DNA of 16,353 nucleotides from contig NZ_CALHTQ010000101.1 in assembly GCF_938039775.1 (NCBI RefSeq), positions 1-16,353 of the forward strand. The letters are read 5' to 3'. This DNA is from an uncultured Mogibacterium sp. GTDB taxonomy: Bacteria > Bacillota_A > Clostridia > Peptostreptococcales > Anaerovoracaceae. Made by a program: the position numbers and the translations under genes. The notes below the pieces were generated by a model. That model was not told where the DNA came from. It did not search any database and was given only the letters and a program-made list of their open reading frames with translations. Below, one piece after another: positions 14,467 through 16,353 of this stretch. Positions within the stretch are counted from its first letter, which is position 1; each line of letters starts with the position of its first letter.

Positions 14467-15396
14467 CTAAACCAAAATGTTCACTGCATCAACGACTGTC
14501 TCAATCTTGATATCACTTTCGCCTTCCTTATACTCTCCATCGAGAGTCCACGGAATGTCGGAGCTCATCTCAAACCGGACAGTCTTTGCGCTATAGAATG
14601 CAATATCCTTAGTGTCTAAATCATTTGCCAGCAGTGACCTTGCAATCGAATTCACATCTAGCAGGTTCTTAGGTGACTTGATTAGCAGCACCTCCATCAG
14701 TCCGTCATTCATATCTACTCTGAATGAATCGAGCTTAAGCACTCCGCCTACGGATGTCGCATTGCATACAGCCCCAAACACCAGATCCTCTTCAATAACG
14801 CGTTCAGTCGGAAGTCCCTCGTCTGTGATAACCTTTACATGTTGGGATTTAATATTAACTATGTCCTTGATTCCTTGTAGCACATATGCAGTGTGTCCAA
14901 GTATATTCTTTAGGTTCTGCGGCACTGAATAAGATGTGCTTGTAAAAGCTCCAAACGAGGCCACATATGAGAAATAGCGCCCATTAAACGAACCTACATC
15001 AAGCGTAATCGACTCATCATTTGCAATAGCTTTTGCTGCTTCAATGATATTCTTCGACAATCCGATGCTAGCCCCAAAGTCATTAGTGCTGCCAGCAGGA
15101 ATATATCCGACCTTGCACTTAGCCCCTGAAGATATAACGCCATCAATCATCTCGTTATAAGTACCGTCTCCACCTGCACAAGCAACCACATCGTAATCAT
15201 TGGCGTATAGATGTGCAAATTCTCTTGCGTCACCTGATTTTGTTGTCACCAGCACACTGGTTAAACACCCGGCATCAGAAAATATCTGCAGGATATCACT
15301 TAAATTCTTGCTCGCCTGCATAGTGCCTGCACGAGGATTTAGAATAAATAGCAGTTTCTTTCTATCGATAGTTTCAATAATATTAAATTCTTCCAT
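14467..15396 (-). CDS. Diacylglycerol/lipid kinase family protein (DagK/YegS-like)
   Basis: The 309-aa protein belongs to the DAGK catalytic-domain family, which phosphorylates diacylglycerol or related lipids with ATP at the inner membrane face. It has LNPRAGT at about 19-25, the nucleotide-binding GGDGTYNE at 75-82, PAGSTNDF at 100-107, and WTLDGEY near the C-terminus supplying a family-conserved Asp/Glu. In Gram-positives this fold commonly recycles diacylglycerol from lipoteichoic acid synthesis, but the true lipid cannot be read here. The ATG at 15394-15396 has GAGG 8 nt upstream. A GTG three codons earlier abuts that site and is rejected. It lies 73 bp after the YihY-like gene, with an extended -10 between and its own terminator downstream. 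Confidence 0.92.
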   Translation of the reverse strand: MEEFNIIETIDRKKLLFILNPRAGTMQASKNLSDILQIFSDAGCLTSVLVTTKSGDAREFAHLYANDYDVVACAGGDGTYNEMIDGVISSGAKCKVGYIPAGSTNDFGASIGLSKNIIEAAKAIANDESITLDVGSFNGRYFSYVASFGAFTSTSYSVPQNLKNILGHTAYVLQGIKDIVNIKSQHVKVITDEGLPTERVIEEDLVFGAVCNATSVGGVLKLDSFRVDMNDGLMEVLLIKSPKNLLDVNSIARSLLANDLDTKDIAFYSAKTVRFEMSSDIPWTLDGEYKEGESDIKIETVVDAVNILV

Positions 15397-15404
15397 ATCG
15401 TTCA

Positions 15405-15408
15405 CCTC
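15405..15408 (-). promoter_or_regulatory. RBS that decides the lipid kinase start
   Basis: GAGG has an 8-nt spacer to the ATG at 15394-15396. It overlaps or touches the alternative GTG at 15403-15405, which therefore cannot use it. Confidence 0.6.
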
Positions 15409-15446
15409 AAGTTAACCTGAGACTATAGCCCCACCAATTTATAAGA

Positions 15447-15455
15447 ATTATATCA
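15447..15455 (-). promoter_or_regulatory. Extended -10 promoter of the lipid kinase gene
   Basis: The minus strand reads TGATATAAT: a perfect TATAAT (15447-15452) preceded by TGn. No recognisable -35 is present at 16-18 nt, so this would be an extended -10 promoter, about 50 bp before the ATG. Confidence 0.5.
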
Positions 15456-15469
15456 CTGGTACACACAAG

Positions 15470-16353
15470 CTACAGCTTGCGGTGCGCCTTTCTCTGCTTT
15501 TCTTTACGAAGCTCTTCTTCGTAGCCTTTGACAAATTTACGGCTTAACTTAACTGCAATTGTTTCTAGTTCAGCGCCGTAATTATTATCACCCGATATAA
15601 TGTATCGCTTTGATTTCTCATCGCCAAGCAGCATCGACTTCTTCTCTATATACTCAATCATCTTTTCATGACTCAGCCTATTTCGCTGCATTACTTCATC
15701 CCATGCCTTGTTGAACATCATCCCGACGCACAGTATCCACGAAATAATATAGAACCACAGCATCAAAGCGACAATCGATGCGAATGCACCGTACAGAATG
15801 TCGTAATTTACCGAGTAACTGATGTAATTCGCATATATCGTGGTCGCAATCAAAAGTCCGAATGACGAGAACACTGCCCCCGGAAGGATCGCTCTAATCG
15901 GCACTCTTACAAGTGGCAATATATAATAATTTAAAGTAATCATGGCGAAGAAAGATATTGCTACAATCGGCAGCTTTAATGCAATAAGAGCTCTTGCGAG
16001 GATTCCACCATTAAATAACTTGTAAAATATATCTTCTCCATATACGAATACGACAAGTGTAAATGCTACTGCAAAAATTGTAATAGCAGCTGTGGGAACA
16101 GCTTTCAGCCTCTCTGCAAAGAAGTTGAATTTATAAGCACCTTCAGTCAGCGTATAACTCGTCAATCTAGAGAGCGAGAACTCCAAGGCAGAAGCTGACC
16201 AAAGCGCTAAGAAAATCATGATGAAGTTACCTAGCCTCACAGATGAAGCGGAAAATAGCCCCATTACGAACCCGCTAAGCTGCGAATCGACATTGTGGTT
16301 GAGCCAATTCTTTATAATATCTAATGATAAGTCAAAAACTCCTAGTACCTGTG
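15470..16353 (-). CDS. YihY/BrkB-family inner membrane protein, 5' end cut by window edge
   Basis: The frame is open from the right edge to TAG at 15470-15472, about 294 codons of a protein missing its N-terminus. A Met at 16262-16264 is internal: the 29 upstream codons (VLGVFDLSLDIIKNWLNHN and onward) fit the family's extracytoplasmic loop. Several hydrophobic segments are visible, including LGNFIMIFLALWSASALEF with the family's LALWSAS motif, AAITIFAVAFTLVVFVYG, LPIVAISFFAMITLNYYIL, ILPGAVFSSFGLLIATTIYA, and ASIVALMLWFYIISWILCVG. A cytoplasmic, strongly charged tail ends EELRKEKQRKAHRKL. The family was once labelled ribonuclease BN by mistake; its function is not settled. Any operon upstream is outside the window. 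Confidence 0.92.
   Translation of the reverse strand, partial: QVLGVFDLSLDIIKNWLNHNVDSQLSGFVMGLFSASSVRLGNFIMIFLALWSASALEFSLSRLTSYTLTEGAYKFNFFAERLKAVPTAAITIFAVAFTLVVFVYGEDIFYKLFNGGILARALIALKLPIVAISFFAMITLNYYILPLVRVPIRAILPGAVFSSFGLLIATTIYANYISYSVNYDILYGAFASIVALMLWFYIISWILCVGMMFNKAWDEVMQRNRLSHEKMIEYIEKKSMLLGDEKSKRYIISGDNNYGAELETIAVKLSRKFVKGYEEELRKEKQRKAHRKL

Noticed and set aside
15467..15480. Inverted repeat CAAGCTACAGCTTG at the end of the YihY-like gene as a terminator
   Set aside because: Only a 5-bp stem and no T-run on the minus strand.
1..16353. CRISPR array, insertion sequence, phage or defence module
   Set aside because: No regularly spaced repeats, transposase or integrase frames, or recognisable defence genes are present on either strand.

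Overview
The window looks like the chromosome of a low-to-mid G+C anaerobic Firmicute (class Clostridia). This rests on strong AGGAGG-type ribosome binding sites, SigA-like promoters, a DUF1292 protein, the tig-clpP-clpX-lon gene order, and a clostridial-type SerC/SerA pair. An Anaerovoracaceae/Mogibacterium-like relative is a guess from protein flavour only. Almost everything is on the minus strand; serA is the only gene read on the plus strand.

Layout in the direction of minus-strand transcription, right to left. (1) 16353-14467: a YihY/BrkB-type membrane protein, cut by the window edge, then a diacylglycerol/lipid kinase ending at a rho-independent terminator. (2) 14341-13550: an AT-rich orphan gene with HEAT-like helical repeats, sharing a strong 16-bp-stem terminator with serA, which converges on it. 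(3) serA (12275, plus) and serC (12046, minus) diverge from a compact control region where the two -35 boxes abut over a palindrome. serA stops at TAA after the catalytic core, and the same frame then continues for 69 sense codons resembling an ACT domain. (4) 12046-7613: serC, a degenerate D-alanyl-D-alanine-carboxypeptidase-like membrane protein (14-nt overlap with serC), and uvrC form a probable operon. (5) 7540-7259: a small acidic DUF1292 protein with its own promoter and terminator. (6) 7131-6196: tRNA-Leu(CAG) with encoded CCA, a terminator, then murI starting only 16 nt beyond the terminator's U-run. (7) 6043-1: a CYTH-domain protein, trigger factor, ClpP, ClpX and Lon, a protein folding and quality-control cluster probably read from one good promoter at 6092-6120. 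lon runs off the left edge just after its catalytic serine.

The tig-clpP-clpX-lon set couples folding of nascent chains (trigger factor) with ATP-dependent proteolysis (ClpXP, Lon). serA and serC catalyse the first two steps of serine synthesis from 3-phosphoglycerate. murI supplies D-glutamate for peptidoglycan, and uvrC is the nuclease of nucleotide excision repair.

I see no CRISPR array, insertion sequence, phage or defence island. The least ordinary items are the carboxypeptidase-like protein that has lost all three penicillin-binding-protein active-site motifs and carries a very basic cytoplasmic tail, the interrupted serA, the AT-rich HEAT-like orphan, and murI sitting directly behind a tRNA terminator.
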